64,000 bases of DNA, from positions 5,964,001-6,028,000 of the forward strand of contig NZ_CP071091.1 in NCBI RefSeq assembly GCF_017301635.1, given 5' to 3'. Source of the DNA: Myxococcus landrumus. GTDB lineage: Bacteria; Myxococcota; Myxococcia; Myxococcales; Myxococcaceae. Each line of letters begins with the position of its first letter. Within the stretch, counting starts at the first letter, position 1. Shown one piece after another: positions 16,394 through 25,827 of this stretch. Position numbers and translations under genes: made by a program. Under the pieces are notes generated by a model. The model was not told the DNA's origin, did no database searches, and saw nothing but the letters and a program-made list of their open reading frames with translations.

Positions 16394-16422
16394 TTGACAC
16401 CACAAATGTCGAGTCCTACTGT
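16394..16422 (+). promoter_or_regulatory. sigma-70-type promoter of the MerR gene
   Basis: TTGACA at 16394-16399 and TACTGT at 16417-16422 with a 17-base spacer. The first predicted transcribed base is 16429 or 16430, which is the A of the ATG, so the mRNA should be leaderless. GACAGT at 16382-16387 and ACTGTC at 16418-16423 form an inverted repeat around the promoter and may be an operator. Confidence 0.7.
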
Positions 16423-16429
16423 CAGGACC

Positions 16430-16933
16430 ATGAGCCTTCGGAAGCCAAGGACAGAGTGGAAGCTGGCGGAGCTCGCCGAGGAGGCGGGCGTCTCGCCTCG
16501 CACGGTGCGCTACTACGTCCAGCGCGGCCTGCTCTCCGCCCCGAACTTCCGGGGTCCGGACACCGTCTACGGCGAAGAGCACTTCATCCGCCTCAAGGCC
16601 ATCCGCGTCCTCCAGGCCCGCTTCCTTCCCCTGGATGCCATCCAGGCGGAGCTGCAACGACTGTCGCTCGACGAGCTGCGCAAGCTCGCGGAGTCGGACC
16701 CCACCCCGGCCCCGCCTCTCACGCCCCCTCCCCCGTCCCCCGTCGCCGGGAGCCATTCCGTGGCACCGCCAGCCCCCGGCAGACGTCCCACGGAGATGAA
16801 CCGCTATCAGCGCTGGGAGCTCATGCCCGGGCTGGAGCTGCATGTGTCTGACACGGCGGATGCCAAGGTTCGCGCGCTCGCGGAACGCGTACGCGCCCTC
16901 ATCGAAGAGTTCCAGGACAAGGAGAAGCCATGA
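16430..16933 (+). CDS. MerR-family transcriptional regulator
   Basis: A 167-residue regulator. The MerR-type DNA-binding domain is WKLAELAEEAGVSPRTVRYY followed by QRGLL and a YGEEHFIRLKAIRVLQ helix. After it come a Pro-rich linker (about residues 88-120) and a short C-terminal segment with no recognised ligand motif; no effector cysteines are seen, so it is not a typical metal sensor. The upstream ATG at 16406 lies inside the promoter, so ATG 16430 is chosen. The TGA overlaps the ATG of the VIT/vWA gene, making the pair translationally coupled and suggesting it controls that gene, possibly through the inverted repeat at its own promoter. Confidence 0.85.
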   Translation: MSLRKPRTEWKLAELAEEAGVSPRTVRYYVQRGLLSAPNFRGPDTVYGEEHFIRLKAIRVLQARFLPLDAIQAELQRLSLDELRKLAESDPTPAPPLTPPPPSPVAGSHSVAPPAPGRRPTEMNRYQRWELMPGLELHVSDTADAKVRALAERVRALIEEFQDKEKP

Positions 16934-19509
16934 CGAAGGTGCCTGCAGGGCTGATGACCAACAGCGGCCTCCAGATTCCCCTCCAAGGTGTCGAAGTCAC
17001 CGGCGAGCTGCTCGGCGGCCATGCGCGCGTGCGCGTGCGCCAGCGCTACCGCAACAATGAGACCTCCCCCGTCGAGGCCATCTACACCTTCCCGCTCCCC
17101 TCCGACGCCACCCTCTCCGCCTTCACCATGACGTGCGCGGGCCGCCGCGTCGAAGGCATCGTCAAGGAGCGCGAGGAGGCCTTCCAGACCTATGACGACG
17201 CGCTCGCCGCGGGCCACGGCGCCGCCCTGCTGGACCAGGAGCGCTCCAACGTCTTCACCGCCCAGGTGGGCAACCTCCTCCCCTCCGAGGAGACCATCAT
17301 CGAGGTCGAGTTCCTCCAGGCCGTCACCGCCGAGGAAGGCAGCGTGCGGTGGATGCTCCCCACCCTCGTCGCGCCTCGCTACATCCCTGGCGGCACGTCA
17401 CAAGACCGCACCGGCCACGGCACCGCCGAGCCCACCTCCAGCGTCCCCGACGCGGACCGCATCACGCCGCCCATCGGGAACGTGAGCTACGGCCTGCGGA
17501 TGGACCTGCTCGTCGACCTGGGCCGCGAGGTCGTCGTGGAGAGCCCCTCCCACGCCATCACCCTCACGAAGGAGAGCCCCACCCGCACCCGCGTGGGCTT
17601 CTCGCGCGGAGAGGTGGCCCTGGACCGCGACCTCGTCCTGTCCCTGCGCAGCCCGGACACGAGCGCCGTCTTCACGCCGCTCGTCACCCACCGACAGGGC
17701 AACTCGCCTGGCACCTTCGCCCTCACCGTGGTGCCCGACCTCCTGTCCCACGCCACCGCGATTCCCAAGCAGGAGGTCATCTTCCTGGTCGACGTCTCCG
17801 GCTCCATGGACGGCGACAGCCTGCCCCAGGCCAAGGCCGCGCTCCGGCTGTGCCTGCGCCACCTGCGGGAGACCGACCGCTTCAACATCATCGCCTTCGA
17901 GAGCAGCTACCACTCCTTCCAGCCCCAGCCCGTGCCCTTCACCCAGCGCACGCTGGAGGACGCGGACCGGTGGGTGGACGCGCTCCAGGCCAACGGCGGC
18001 ACCGAGCTGTTGAAGCCCCTGGAGTTCGCCGCGCGCACCGCCCCCGATGGCGTGCTCGTGCTGCTCACCGACGGACAGGTGGGCAACGAGGAGCAGATTC
18101 TCCGCGCCGTGCTCGCCGAGCGGAAGACAGCGCGCGTGTACTCGTTCGGCATCGGCACCAACGTCAGCGACGCGCTGCTGCGTGACCTGGCCCGGCAGAC
18201 GAACGGCGACGTGGAGTTCATCCACCCCGGAGAGCGCATCGACGAGAAGGTCGTGGCCCAGTTCTCCCGCGCGCTCGCCCCACGTGTCACCGAGTTGCAG
18301 GCCACCTTCGAGGGCGTCGAAGGCGTGGAGCTGGCCCCCGCCGAGCTGCCCGCCATGGTCGACGGCATCCCCTGGACGCTCATGGGCCGCTACCCCACGC
18401 CGGGCTTCGGCAAGGTGACGCTGCGAGGACGCTCGGGCCGCGAGCCCTTCGCCCTCAGCGTCAACGTGCACTTCCCCGACGCGTCGGACCGCCCCGCGGT
18501 GGAGAAGTTGTGGGCCGCCGAGCGCATCAAGGGCTGGCAGGACGCGGGCCTCACCGGCCGACGCGCCGACGCCATGAAGAAGCGCATCGTCGAGCTCGCC
18601 GTCGCCCACCAGATTGTCACGCGCTACACGTCGTTCGTCGTCGTGGAGCAGCGCACCGGCGACCGGCGCACCTCCGGTCAACCCGAGACGCGCGTCGTCC
18701 CGGTGAATGCACCCGCGGGCTGGGCCATGTTCGGCGCGAAGGACAAGGAAGAGGCCGCGAGCAGCGGTGTCGTCGCCCGGCCTGGAGCGCGCGGCGGCGG
18801 TGGACACATCGGAGGCCCCCCGGCCCAGATGCCTCCCGGCATCATGGTGCCGATGTCCCCCAGCCCCGTCGTGGTCGCCGGCCCTCCGCCGAGGCCCTCC
18901 GCGGCTGCCCCCGTGGCACCCGCCGCGCCCGCCCCCAGGGCCATGCGAGACCGCGCCGCCGCTCCGGAGAAGAAGAAGAAGGGCGGCATCCTCAATCGCC
19001 TCTTCGAAGGAGGAGCCTCCAGTGATGCCGAGTCCGCCAAGAGCGTCTCCAGCGTCATGGATTATCTCCCCATGGACTCCGGCGCGGAGGAGGAGTTCGC
19101 GCCTCGAGAGCGACGCGAGAAGGCGCACTCCGGCGCGGAGGCACTCTTGGGACAGCAGCTCGCCAATGGCCTGTGGGCCGGGTCGGGCGCGGGGCCCGAG
19201 CCCGTGCGTCAGGCCCGAGCCACCGCGCTGGCCCTGCTGGAGCTGCTGCGCGAGGGCATCACCAGCAGCCACGCGCTGCACGGCGCGCAGGTGAAGAAGG
19301 CCGTGGAGGCGCTGCTGACGCTCGCCAGCCAGCTCTCCAGTGCCCCAGAGGTCGCGGAGCTGGCGCTGGGCGTGGCCTGGCTCGTCGCGGCGGGGCCTCG
19401 CACCCGAGGACGTATCGAGCAGGCCGCGAAGCCCTGGACCCGCCTCTCCGGCCGGTTGGGCAATGACACCGAGCTGAGACAACACGTCGACGCCCTGGCG
19501 TCCCGCTGA
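16930..19509 (+). CDS. VIT and von Willebrand A domain protein
   Basis: An 859-residue protein of the inter-alpha-trypsin-inhibitor heavy-chain type. The VIT domain covers about residues 10-140 (VEAIYTFPLPSDATLSAF). The vWA domain follows at about 280-450 with an intact MIDAS motif, DVSGSMDG, plus LLTDGQVGNE. A Gly/Pro/Ala-rich linker of about 100 residues and a Lys-rich patch (KKKKGG) lead to a C-terminal helical domain of about 150 residues. There is no signal peptide, so it is likely cytosolic. Bacterial VIT-vWA proteins are of unclear role; metal-dependent protein binding is expected. It is coupled to the MerR gene and followed by a strong hairpin. Confidence 0.9.
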   Translation: MTKVPAGLMTNSGLQIPLQGVEVTGELLGGHARVRVRQRYRNNETSPVEAIYTFPLPSDATLSAFTMTCAGRRVEGIVKEREEAFQTYDDALAAGHGAALLDQERSNVFTAQVGNLLPSEETIIEVEFLQAVTAEEGSVRWMLPTLVAPRYIPGGTSQDRTGHGTAEPTSSVPDADRITPPIGNVSYGLRMDLLVDLGREVVVESPSHAITLTKESPTRTRVGFSRGEVALDRDLVLSLRSPDTSAVFTPLVTHRQGNSPGTFALTVVPDLLSHATAIPKQEVIFLVDVSGSMDGDSLPQAKAALRLCLRHLRETDRFNIIAFESSYHSFQPQPVPFTQRTLEDADRWVDALQANGGTELLKPLEFAARTAPDGVLVLLTDGQVGNEEQILRAVLAERKTARVYSFGIGTNVSDALLRDLARQTNGDVEFIHPGERIDEKVVAQFSRALAPRVTELQATFEGVEGVELAPAELPAMVDGIPWTLMGRYPTPGFGKVTLRGRSGREPFALSVNVHFPDASDRPAVEKLWAAERIKGWQDAGLTGRRADAMKKRIVELAVAHQIVTRYTSFVVVEQRTGDRRTSGQPETRVVPVNAPAGWAMFGAKDKEEAASSGVVARPGARGGGGHIGGPPAQMPPGIMVPMSPSPVVVAGPPPRPSAAAPVAPAAPAPRAMRDRAAAPEKKKKGGILNRLFEGGASSDAESAKSVSSVMDYLPMDSGAEEEFAPRERREKAHSGAEALLGQQLANGLWAGSGAGPEPVRQARATALALLELLREGITSSHALHGAQVKKAVEALLTLASQLSSAPEVAELALGVAWLVAAGPRTRGRIEQAAKPWTRLSGRLGNDTELRQHVDALASR

Positions 19510-19515
19510 CCCACC

Positions 19516-19554
19516 CGACGACCCCGGCCCCCATGGGACGCGCCGGGGTCGTCG
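19516..19554 (+). terminator. terminator-like hairpin after the VIT/vWA gene
   Basis: A perfect 13-bp stem, CGACGACCCCGGC (19516-19528) with GCCGGGGTCGTCG (19542-19554), and a 13-base loop, starting 7 bases after the stop codon. No T-run follows. Confidence 0.7.
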
Positions 19555-19574
19555 CATAGAGTGGGTGGTGTCCA

Positions 19575-20702
19575 ATGACGCTCGCCACCCTCCTGCTCGT
19601 TGCTCTCAGTGCCGGCCAAGTCGGGGATGAAGCACCGCCTCCCTCTTCGCCGGCACCCGCCGCGGTCGACACGCTGTCCGCGCCTCCGCTGATGCCCACG
19701 CCGGACAGCTGCCCCGCGGAGGCGGAGACGCTCTACACCGAGGGCTTCGACGCGTTCACCCGAGGCAGGGACCGCGAGGCCTCACAGGCCTTCGAGCAGG
19801 TCCTCGCCCTGTGTCCGCAGCACCCGCATGCCGGTGAGCTCGGGCGGCTCGCGAAGGCCCGGCTCGTGCCCGGCGCGAAGCTCGCACGAGCCGCCGCCGT
19901 GCCCGTGAATCCCGCGAATGGAGAGCGGCGTTCGGGCGGCGCCACCGCCTCGTTGATGGTGGTGCAGACGCTGCACGGGGCGACCCAGGGCATCCTGCTG
20001 TGCGCCATCGCGGACTGTTCGAGTCAGGGCTACGCCACCTCGGCCATGCTGGCGGCGGGCCTTGGCGCCACGAGCGCGGCGCTGCTCGCGCAAGGCGGCA
20101 TCACCTCCGGACAGGCCGCGTCGGTCAACTCGGGCACCGTGTGGGGCCTCTGGTTCGGCATCTCGTCCATCTACGGCTTCAACATGGACGGGGAGCGTGC
20201 GCTGGCCACCGCCATGATTGGTGGCCTGGCCTTCACGGGCATCGGGGCCCTCGTCGCGACCACCATTCAGCCGACGTCGGGACAGGTCTCCATGGTCAAC
20301 TCGGGCGGGCTGTGGGCCGGGGTCGTGACGGCCTTGTTCCTCGGCTCGCTCAACGATGTGGGCACCGAGAAGATGTTCATCGCCGGGATGGCGGCGAGCT
20401 CCGCCGGCATCCTCGGGCTCTCCTTCCTGGCCCAGGACCTGCCGGTGTCCCGAGGACGCATCCTGCTCATCGACGCGGGCGGCATCCTCGGTGGACTGCT
20501 GGGGGCCAGCACCATGTTCATGTTCACCCAGAATGACGACGACGCCATCGTCTTCAGCGCGGGGCTCGGAGCCGTGGGTGGGCTGGCCCTGGTGACGTAC
20601 CTCACGCGCGACTTCGACGGCCCCGGCCTGCCCCAGGCCATGTTGGCCCCCGCCATCATGGGAAGGAATGGCGCGGGCCTGGCCATGGCCGGGCGGTTCT
20701 AG
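19575..20702 (+). CDS. repeat-built membrane protein of unknown function
   Basis: A 375-residue protein with a signal peptide, a short segment resembling one tetratricopeptide repeat (EAETLYTEGFDAFTRGRDRE to AFEQVLALCPQHP, about 50-85), and a glycine-rich membrane-like region from about 125 to 350. That region is made of tandem copies of about 57 residues, each starting like TSGQAASVNSGTVWG, TSGQVSMVNSGGLWA and SRGRILLIDAGGILG; an earlier copy (SLMVVQTLHGATQG) is weaker. I do not recognise the family. The stop codon touches the stop of the convergent M36 protease gene with no gap, leaving no room for a terminator. Confidence 0.75.
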   Translation: MTLATLLLVALSAGQVGDEAPPPSSPAPAAVDTLSAPPLMPTPDSCPAEAETLYTEGFDAFTRGRDREASQAFEQVLALCPQHPHAGELGRLAKARLVPGAKLARAAAVPVNPANGERRSGGATASLMVVQTLHGATQGILLCAIADCSSQGYATSAMLAAGLGATSAALLAQGGITSGQAASVNSGTVWGLWFGISSIYGFNMDGERALATAMIGGLAFTGIGALVATTIQPTSGQVSMVNSGGLWAGVVTALFLGSLNDVGTEKMFIAGMAASSAGILGLSFLAQDLPVSRGRILLIDAGGILGGLLGASTMFMFTQNDDDAIVFSAGLGAVGGLALVTYLTRDFDGPGLPQAMLAPAIMGRNGAGLAMAGRF

Positions 20703-23700
20703 TCACCCAGGGCGACGGCGCTGGAACGCGAGCCCCAGCGCCGCGAGCAGCCACGCCCATCCGGAGCCAGGTCCTCCGTCCGCGCAGCCATCCGGACCCA
20801 GGTTCCGCACCCGCACCGAGACGGTCGCGGGTGCGCTCGCCGCCTTGCCGTCGCTCACCACCAACTGGAAGGTGAGCGTCGTGTCCCTGGACACTCGCGG
20901 CGCGGTGAAGCTGGGGCTCGAGGCCGCGGCGTCGCTCAACGTCACGGAGGGCCCCGCGGTCTGCGTCCACGCGTACGTCAGCGCGTCTCCGTCCGCGTCC
21001 TGGCCTTCACCTCGCAACGTCACCCGGTGGCCCTCGGGCACGGACTCGCGTGCCTTCGCCTCGGCCGTGGGCGCATGGTTCAGGCACAGCCCCGCGTCAT
21101 CCACCACCGCCGTGAAGGGCGTGTTCACAATCCCCTCGAACTGGAGGTCGTCGACGTCCCAGCCGTTCGGCGTGATGAAGAAGACGTCCAGCCAGTCCGA
21201 GCCGTAGGCGAAGCGCACGCGCACCGTCTGGCCCGCGTACCTCATCCCCAGGTCCACGCTCACGGTGTCAAAGCCGGGGTACGCGCTGTTCTTCCCGCCA
21301 TACACGGGACGATGCGCGAGCGGGTTCTCGTACCCCCACGCGTCTTCGATGACGGCGTTGTAGGTCGGCGTGGCCCACTCGCCGATGTCCGTCCACGTCC
21401 GCCCATCATCCGTACTCAGCTCGAGCACCGCGCCATCCATGTACATGCGGGGCGTGCGCGCGTCCTCGAACACCTCGATGTCGTGGCGATGCCGGAACGT
21501 GAAACGAAACGGCTGGTCCGTGGCCACTTGAAGGGGCGGCGAGACGAGCATCCGGAGTCCCGGTGCCAGTCCCTGGTTGGGCGCATGGAAGAGGTGATTG
21601 CCTTCCTCCGAACGAAGCTCCCGCCGCCAAGGGCGCCCCAATCCCAGCGGCGACTCCTCGAAGCTCCAGGGGAGGTTGTTCGTCTCCACCGTCTCGGTCC
21701 TGCTCGCAGCGGGTGACTCGTCCTGGCGCACCCACAGCGGCAACGACGCCGTCTGCTCCCCAGGGAGCGTCTGGTTCTCGTCCTGGAAGGCCATCTTCAA
21801 GAAGTAGCGTCGCGGCGACGTTCCTCCCGTCACGCTCACGGGCACATCCACGCTCACCTGCTGGAATGGCTCCGAGGGAGGAATCGGCCACTGTGTTCCC
21901 GAGGGGAACACGAGCCCCTCGGGTTCGCTCGCGACACGCAGGTGGGACCGCTGGAGCCTCGCCGTCCCGCTGTTGCGAATCGTGACGCGAACGAGGGCCT
22001 GCTCACCCGCATCCAGCACACCATCGTCGTCACAGTTCCGCGCACCGGGGAGCAATTCGGCGCGGACGAAGGACAAGTCCTTGCCCGAGTCGAAGCTCTC
22101 CACCACCCCGACATGGTCGAGGGAGTCGCGATGCGGAGCCACCGCGCGCAGGCCCGCGCCCCGCTTCGCGAACGCCTGCGCGAAGAGCTCGAAGTCCCGC
22201 GAGTCCCTGACATGGGCCACCGCCAGCAAGGCGTCCCGGGCCTCCAGGAATGTCGGCGCATGGGGCGTCAGCTTGAGCGAGGCCACCAGGTAGTCCTTCA
22301 TCCTCGCCCGGGCCTGCTCGAAGCTCAGACGCTCCGAGTCCCGGACGAGCGCCACGAAGCACTCCCACAGCATGGTCGCCCAGACCTCGCCGGAGTTGTG
22401 CGGCTCCGAGTTGAACGGAACCTCGAAGGCCAAGGGATTGACGGGGATGTCCTCCGGCAAGGGGACTCCATGCTGGATGAGGCGAAAGGTCAGCGGGTTC
22501 TTGCTCGGGTTCGTCGTGTACGGATAGCGACGCCATCCCCAGTAGTAACCCTGCGCGCGTCCGGCGAGCACATGGCCACTCACGGCATAGGTCCCAGAGA
22601 AGCCCTGGTTCGAGGGGAGCTGGGCATCCTCCTCACGTGCCAACAGCAGCAGCGCGCCGAAATCGGACCAACCCTCCCCCATGCTCCATCCCTGGTTGTT
22701 GCTGAGTCCGTTGCCATCACCGATGAGCCGGTTGCTCAGGTAGTGCATCCACTCATGGGTCAGGATTCCCGTGTCGAGCGCGGTATCCCGCGTGGGTCCT
22801 CCTCGGACGAGTCGCAGCGTCGTCTCTCCTTCCGACAGCGCCGCGCGAAGCCGCTGGGCCGCGTCGACGTTCACGGAGACCAGGGGAATGGTGAGGGTGG
22901 AGATGCGCCCGGGCGTGCCTTCCGTTCCGTTCCTTCTCCAGGGCGTCAGCACGAGAACCCCCTCGGCTCCCGCCTGCTGGGCATGAAGCGCCTTGAGCGC
23001 CCTGTCACACGTTCTCGAAGCGTCCAGCAGCACAATCTTCCCTTGAACCTCCGCGCCGTTCACCAGCGGCTCACACCCATCGTTCGGTGTGCCTTCCGGT
23101 CCCGTCACGCCATCCACCCCCATCACCGCCACCCGGGTGAGGTCGAACGTCTGCGGGCCGAAGTCCGCGTAACCCAACGCGAATGACGCCTGCATCCCCG
23201 AGGCTGTCGTCACCGTGAGCGCGTTCTCACCGTTGTAGTCATAGAGGAACATCGCCATCCGAGGCCGCGCCCCATCCGCGGGCGTCTCCATCCAGGCGTT
23301 GTTCCGCATCTCGAAGGGGTTCTGTGTCTCCACGAACATGGAGTCCCCCTCCTGTCCCCCGCGTCCGAAGTTCGCGTCCTGCGCGTTCCCGGCCGCCTCG
23401 TCGAAGCCCGAGTCGTAGTACCAGTCATGCAGGAAGTTGGTGACGTAGAAGGCGTGCGTGATGCCCGCCATCTGCTGTTCATCTGTCACGCCGGGTGAGT
23501 AGCGATGGTCATATCCGTGGTCGAAGGTCGCCGCCTCCGTGACCTTCGCGTGCAGGTCTCCTTCGCTGTAGCCATCCGGTTCCACCAGGTCCGCGAAGGC
23601 CTCCACGTTGTTGCCTTGCGTGCGCGTGGCGCCCGGAGGGAGCCAAGGGTCATTCCGGCTGAACGGTGCGTTGCGCAGCGTCACGCGGCTCGGCGCGATG

Positions 23701-24662
23701 AAGGGCGCCTGATATCCATCTGGCAGGCCCGTCGGGTGCGGCGTCCCGACCAGGCCCTGGGGCCCATCCCACGGGAGATAGGGCGCCTCCGCATCCGCCC
23801 AGACCTTGTAGGTGAAGGCTCCCGAGTCCTGCACCAACGCGTGCCGGTACAACATGCGCCCGTCGTCCGCCGCGATGGCATAGGCATACAGGCCACTCGG
23901 CTCGCCCTCCATGGGCACCGTGCCCAGCTCCACGTAGTACGCCGGCACCAGCGCGTCCGGCATCGCGTAGTAGATGGGCTTCGTCCTCGCGGGCCGGGCC
24001 AGCGTCACCGCGCGGGGGCCCGGTGACAGCTCGAAGGAGCGATAGCGCCCCTGCGCTCGCCCCGTGTCCACGAGCCCCTGGATGGGCAGCACGTGGCCCT
24101 CCAGGTCTCGATACGCAGCGGCGATGGCCTCTCTGGGCTCCAGCCGGAACACCACGCCCTTCGCGTACCTCGCGCTCGAGGCCACCGGGCTCAGGTGTCC
24201 CGACACCGCCACGGGCATCTGCTTCGCGTCCAGCAGCACCTTCATCGACTGCCCGAACACCTCGACGCCATCCACCTGCTGTCCGAAGGTGATGATGCCT
24301 CCGCCCTCCCGAAGCCGGTGCTTGCCCAACACGGGTGTGTGCGCCGCGTCCATGCGCTCCAGCCGGTACACGGGCGCGTACCGCTCCAGCACCTCTCGCG
24401 CGGCCTGCTCGGGGGACTTCGACACCGTCCGGAGCGAGGCCTCCCCTGACTGTGTTTCCGTCCAGGCGAAGCTCGGTATCCCCAAGCGCTCCTGCTCATG
24501 CGCGATGGTCAACCCTGGCGCCGAGGGCCGCGCCTGACGACCGCTGGCCGACAAAGGCGTGGCGGAGAAGGCATCCACCGTCGGCAATCGCTCACGGGCC
24601 TGAGCAGGCATTGCCGCTGCCGCGAGGACAAGACTGGCGAGGAGACAGGACACACTCGTCAT
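20703..24662 (-). CDS. secreted M36 (fungalysin-type) metalloprotease with MYXO-CTERM-like anchor
   Basis: A 1319-residue exoenzyme. Order: signal peptide (AAAAMPAQA), fungalysin propeptide region, M36 catalytic domain with HEWMH at about 636-640 and the later EGWSD glutamate, and a protease-associated insert (about 520-600, QGKIVLLDASRTCDRALKAL). Then come two beta-rich domains and an Ig/PKD-like domain (GEGQDADGDALTYAWTQTAG). The C-terminus is a conserved GC followed by a hydrophobic helix and RRR, the layout of the MYXO-CTERM sorting tail. It probably degrades prey or environmental protein. ATG 24662 has GGGGG 7 bases before it; a start ten codons upstream lacks one. Length is well above fungal M36 enzymes because of the C-terminal modules. 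Confidence 0.92.
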   Translation of the reverse strand: MTSVSCLLASLVLAAAAMPAQARERLPTVDAFSATPLSASGRQARPSAPGLTIAHEQERLGIPSFAWTETQSGEASLRTVSKSPEQAAREVLERYAPVYRLERMDAAHTPVLGKHRLREGGGIITFGQQVDGVEVFGQSMKVLLDAKQMPVAVSGHLSPVASSARYAKGVVFRLEPREAIAAAYRDLEGHVLPIQGLVDTGRAQGRYRSFELSPGPRAVTLARPARTKPIYYAMPDALVPAYYVELGTVPMEGEPSGLYAYAIAADDGRMLYRHALVQDSGAFTYKVWADAEAPYLPWDGPQGLVGTPHPTGLPDGYQAPFIAPSRVTLRNAPFSRNDPWLPPGATRTQGNNVEAFADLVEPDGYSEGDLHAKVTEAATFDHGYDHRYSPGVTDEQQMAGITHAFYVTNFLHDWYYDSGFDEAAGNAQDANFGRGGQEGDSMFVETQNPFEMRNNAWMETPADGARPRMAMFLYDYNGENALTVTTASGMQASFALGYADFGPQTFDLTRVAVMGVDGVTGPEGTPNDGCEPLVNGAEVQGKIVLLDASRTCDRALKALHAQQAGAEGVLVLTPWRRNGTEGTPGRISTLTIPLVSVNVDAAQRLRAALSEGETTLRLVRGGPTRDTALDTGILTHEWMHYLSNRLIGDGNGLSNNQGWSMGEGWSDFGALLLLAREEDAQLPSNQGFSGTYAVSGHVLAGRAQGYYWGWRRYPYTTNPSKNPLTFRLIQHGVPLPEDIPVNPLAFEVPFNSEPHNSGEVWATMLWECFVALVRDSERLSFEQARARMKDYLVASLKLTPHAPTFLEARDALLAVAHVRDSRDFELFAQAFAKRGAGLRAVAPHRDSLDHVGVVESFDSGKDLSFVRAELLPGARNCDDDGVLDAGEQALVRVTIRNSGTARLQRSHLRVASEPEGLVFPSGTQWPIPPSEPFQQVSVDVPVSVTGGTSPRRYFLKMAFQDENQTLPGEQTASLPLWVRQDESPAASRTETVETNNLPWSFEESPLGLGRPWRRELRSEEGNHLFHAPNQGLAPGLRMLVSPPLQVATDQPFRFTFRHRHDIEVFEDARTPRMYMDGAVLELSTDDGRTWTDIGEWATPTYNAVIEDAWGYENPLAHRPVYGGKNSAYPGFDTVSVDLGMRYAGQTVRVRFAYGSDWLDVFFITPNGWDVDDLQFEGIVNTPFTAVVDDAGLCLNHAPTAEAKARESVPEGHRVTLRGEGQDADGDALTYAWTQTAGPSVTLSDAAASSPSFTAPRVSRDTTLTFQLVVSDGKAASAPATVSVRVRNLGPDGCADGGPGSGWAWLLAALGLAFQRRRPG

Positions 24663-24894
24663 GCGCGAACCCCCAGGTTGTTGAGCATCCACCAGTCAGG
24701 CGCGCCGCTCGGGCAGAGGGACTCCTCTCGGACTGGTCCGCATCCCGAACACCCATGGGCTTGGCGTCAGGACCACGAATCCTGGAAGGTCACACAATCC
24801 AGACAAGAAAAGCCATCCAGCGCCGGCCGGGCCTGGAACTACTTGCGCCCTGAATCGCATCCCCTGTCAGGGGTTGACAATCCAAGACACGTGC

Positions 24895-25725
24895 TCAGCG
24901 CCGTTTCAATCCAAACATGGACATCAGGATGCCCTCGAAGGTCTGCGAGGGCAGGAGCGGTTTCGCCACCACCGCCACACGCTGCATCCACTTCCCCACC
25001 GAGTAGCGCACGCGCGGGTCCTCCTCCTCCATCACCTCCGCCACCTTGCGCGCCACAAGCTCGGCGGCCACCCCTTCGCGCTCCTCCTTCTCGATGATGG
25101 ACAACACCGTCTCGAAGGAGTCGCGGTACGCGGAGGACTCGCCCGAAGCCGCCGCTCGTACCCGGCTCTGCGTCAGGCCCGTGCGCACGTCCCCGGGCTG
25201 CACCAGCGTGGCCTGGATGCCGAACGCCTCCACCTCCTGGCGCAGGCTCTCCGTCAGCCCCTCCAGCGCGAACTTGCTGGCGCTGTAGAAGCCCTGGAAG
25301 GGCAAGCCCACCACGCCACCCAGGGAGCCGATGTTGATGATGCGGCCCGCTCGCCGCTCGCGCATGGACGGCAGCACCGCCCTGCAGACTCGCAGCACGC
25401 CCAGCACGTTGGTGTCGAGCTGTCGCCAGGCCTCCTCGTCGGAGGTGTCCTCCACCGCGCCCGCCAACGCGTGGCCCGCGTTGTTCACCACGACGTCGAT
25501 GCGGCCCTCACGCTCCAGCACCGTGCGCACCGCGGCGCGCACGGACTCATCCCGCGTCACGTCCAGCTCCAGCATCCGGTAGCCCACGGTCGGCTTCTCG
25601 CGAGGCTGGCGGCTGGTGCCGTAGACGGTGTGCTCGCGCACCGCCAACAGCTCCGCACACGCCTCGCCAATCCCCGACGATGCGCCCGTGACGAGGACCA
25701 CCTTGCTTCCCTGAGACGTGCTCAT
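24895..25725 (-). CDS. short-chain dehydrogenase/reductase
   Basis: A 276-residue classical SDR: cofactor motif TGASSGIG (residues 14-21), NNAG, the catalytic Ser in NIGSLGG and the YSASK catalytic pair. It acts as an NAD(P)-dependent oxidoreductase; the C-terminal extension with KWMQRVAVVAKPLLP suggests membrane association or a lipophilic substrate. The substrate cannot be told. The ATG at 25725 gives the normal beta strand (KVVLVTGASSG). It is separated from the protease gene by 232 bases that contain a small CCCCT/AGGGG hairpin (24861-24873) but no gene I can see. Confidence 0.9.
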   Translation of the reverse strand: MSTSQGSKVVLVTGASSGIGEACAELLAVREHTVYGTSRQPREKPTVGYRMLELDVTRDESVRAAVRTVLEREGRIDVVVNNAGHALAGAVEDTSDEEAWRQLDTNVLGVLRVCRAVLPSMRERRAGRIINIGSLGGVVGLPFQGFYSASKFALEGLTESLRQEVEAFGIQATLVQPGDVRTGLTQSRVRAAASGESSAYRDSFETVLSIIEKEEREGVAAELVARKVAEVMEEEDPRVRYSVGKWMQRVAVVAKPLLPSQTFEGILMSMFGLKRR

Positions 25726-25827
25726 GCACGCGCATGATTCCGCGTCCTCGCCACGCGCACCACGAGAACCCGCGGGCGCACGGCGTCACGACGCTGGAGT
25801 CAGGGATTCCGGGTGGAGCTTTCCAGG

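Noticed and set aside
17398-19575. Very long antisense frame (725 codons) opposite the VIT/vWA gene
   Set aside because: Low-complexity Gly/Arg/Ala-rich translation produced by high third-position GC; the plus-strand gene has clear domains and an ATGA-coupled start.
21891-21907. GTTCCC...GGGAAC palindrome resembling the ECF -35
   Set aside because: Inside the M36 protease coding region, with no GTGTCC at the right distance.
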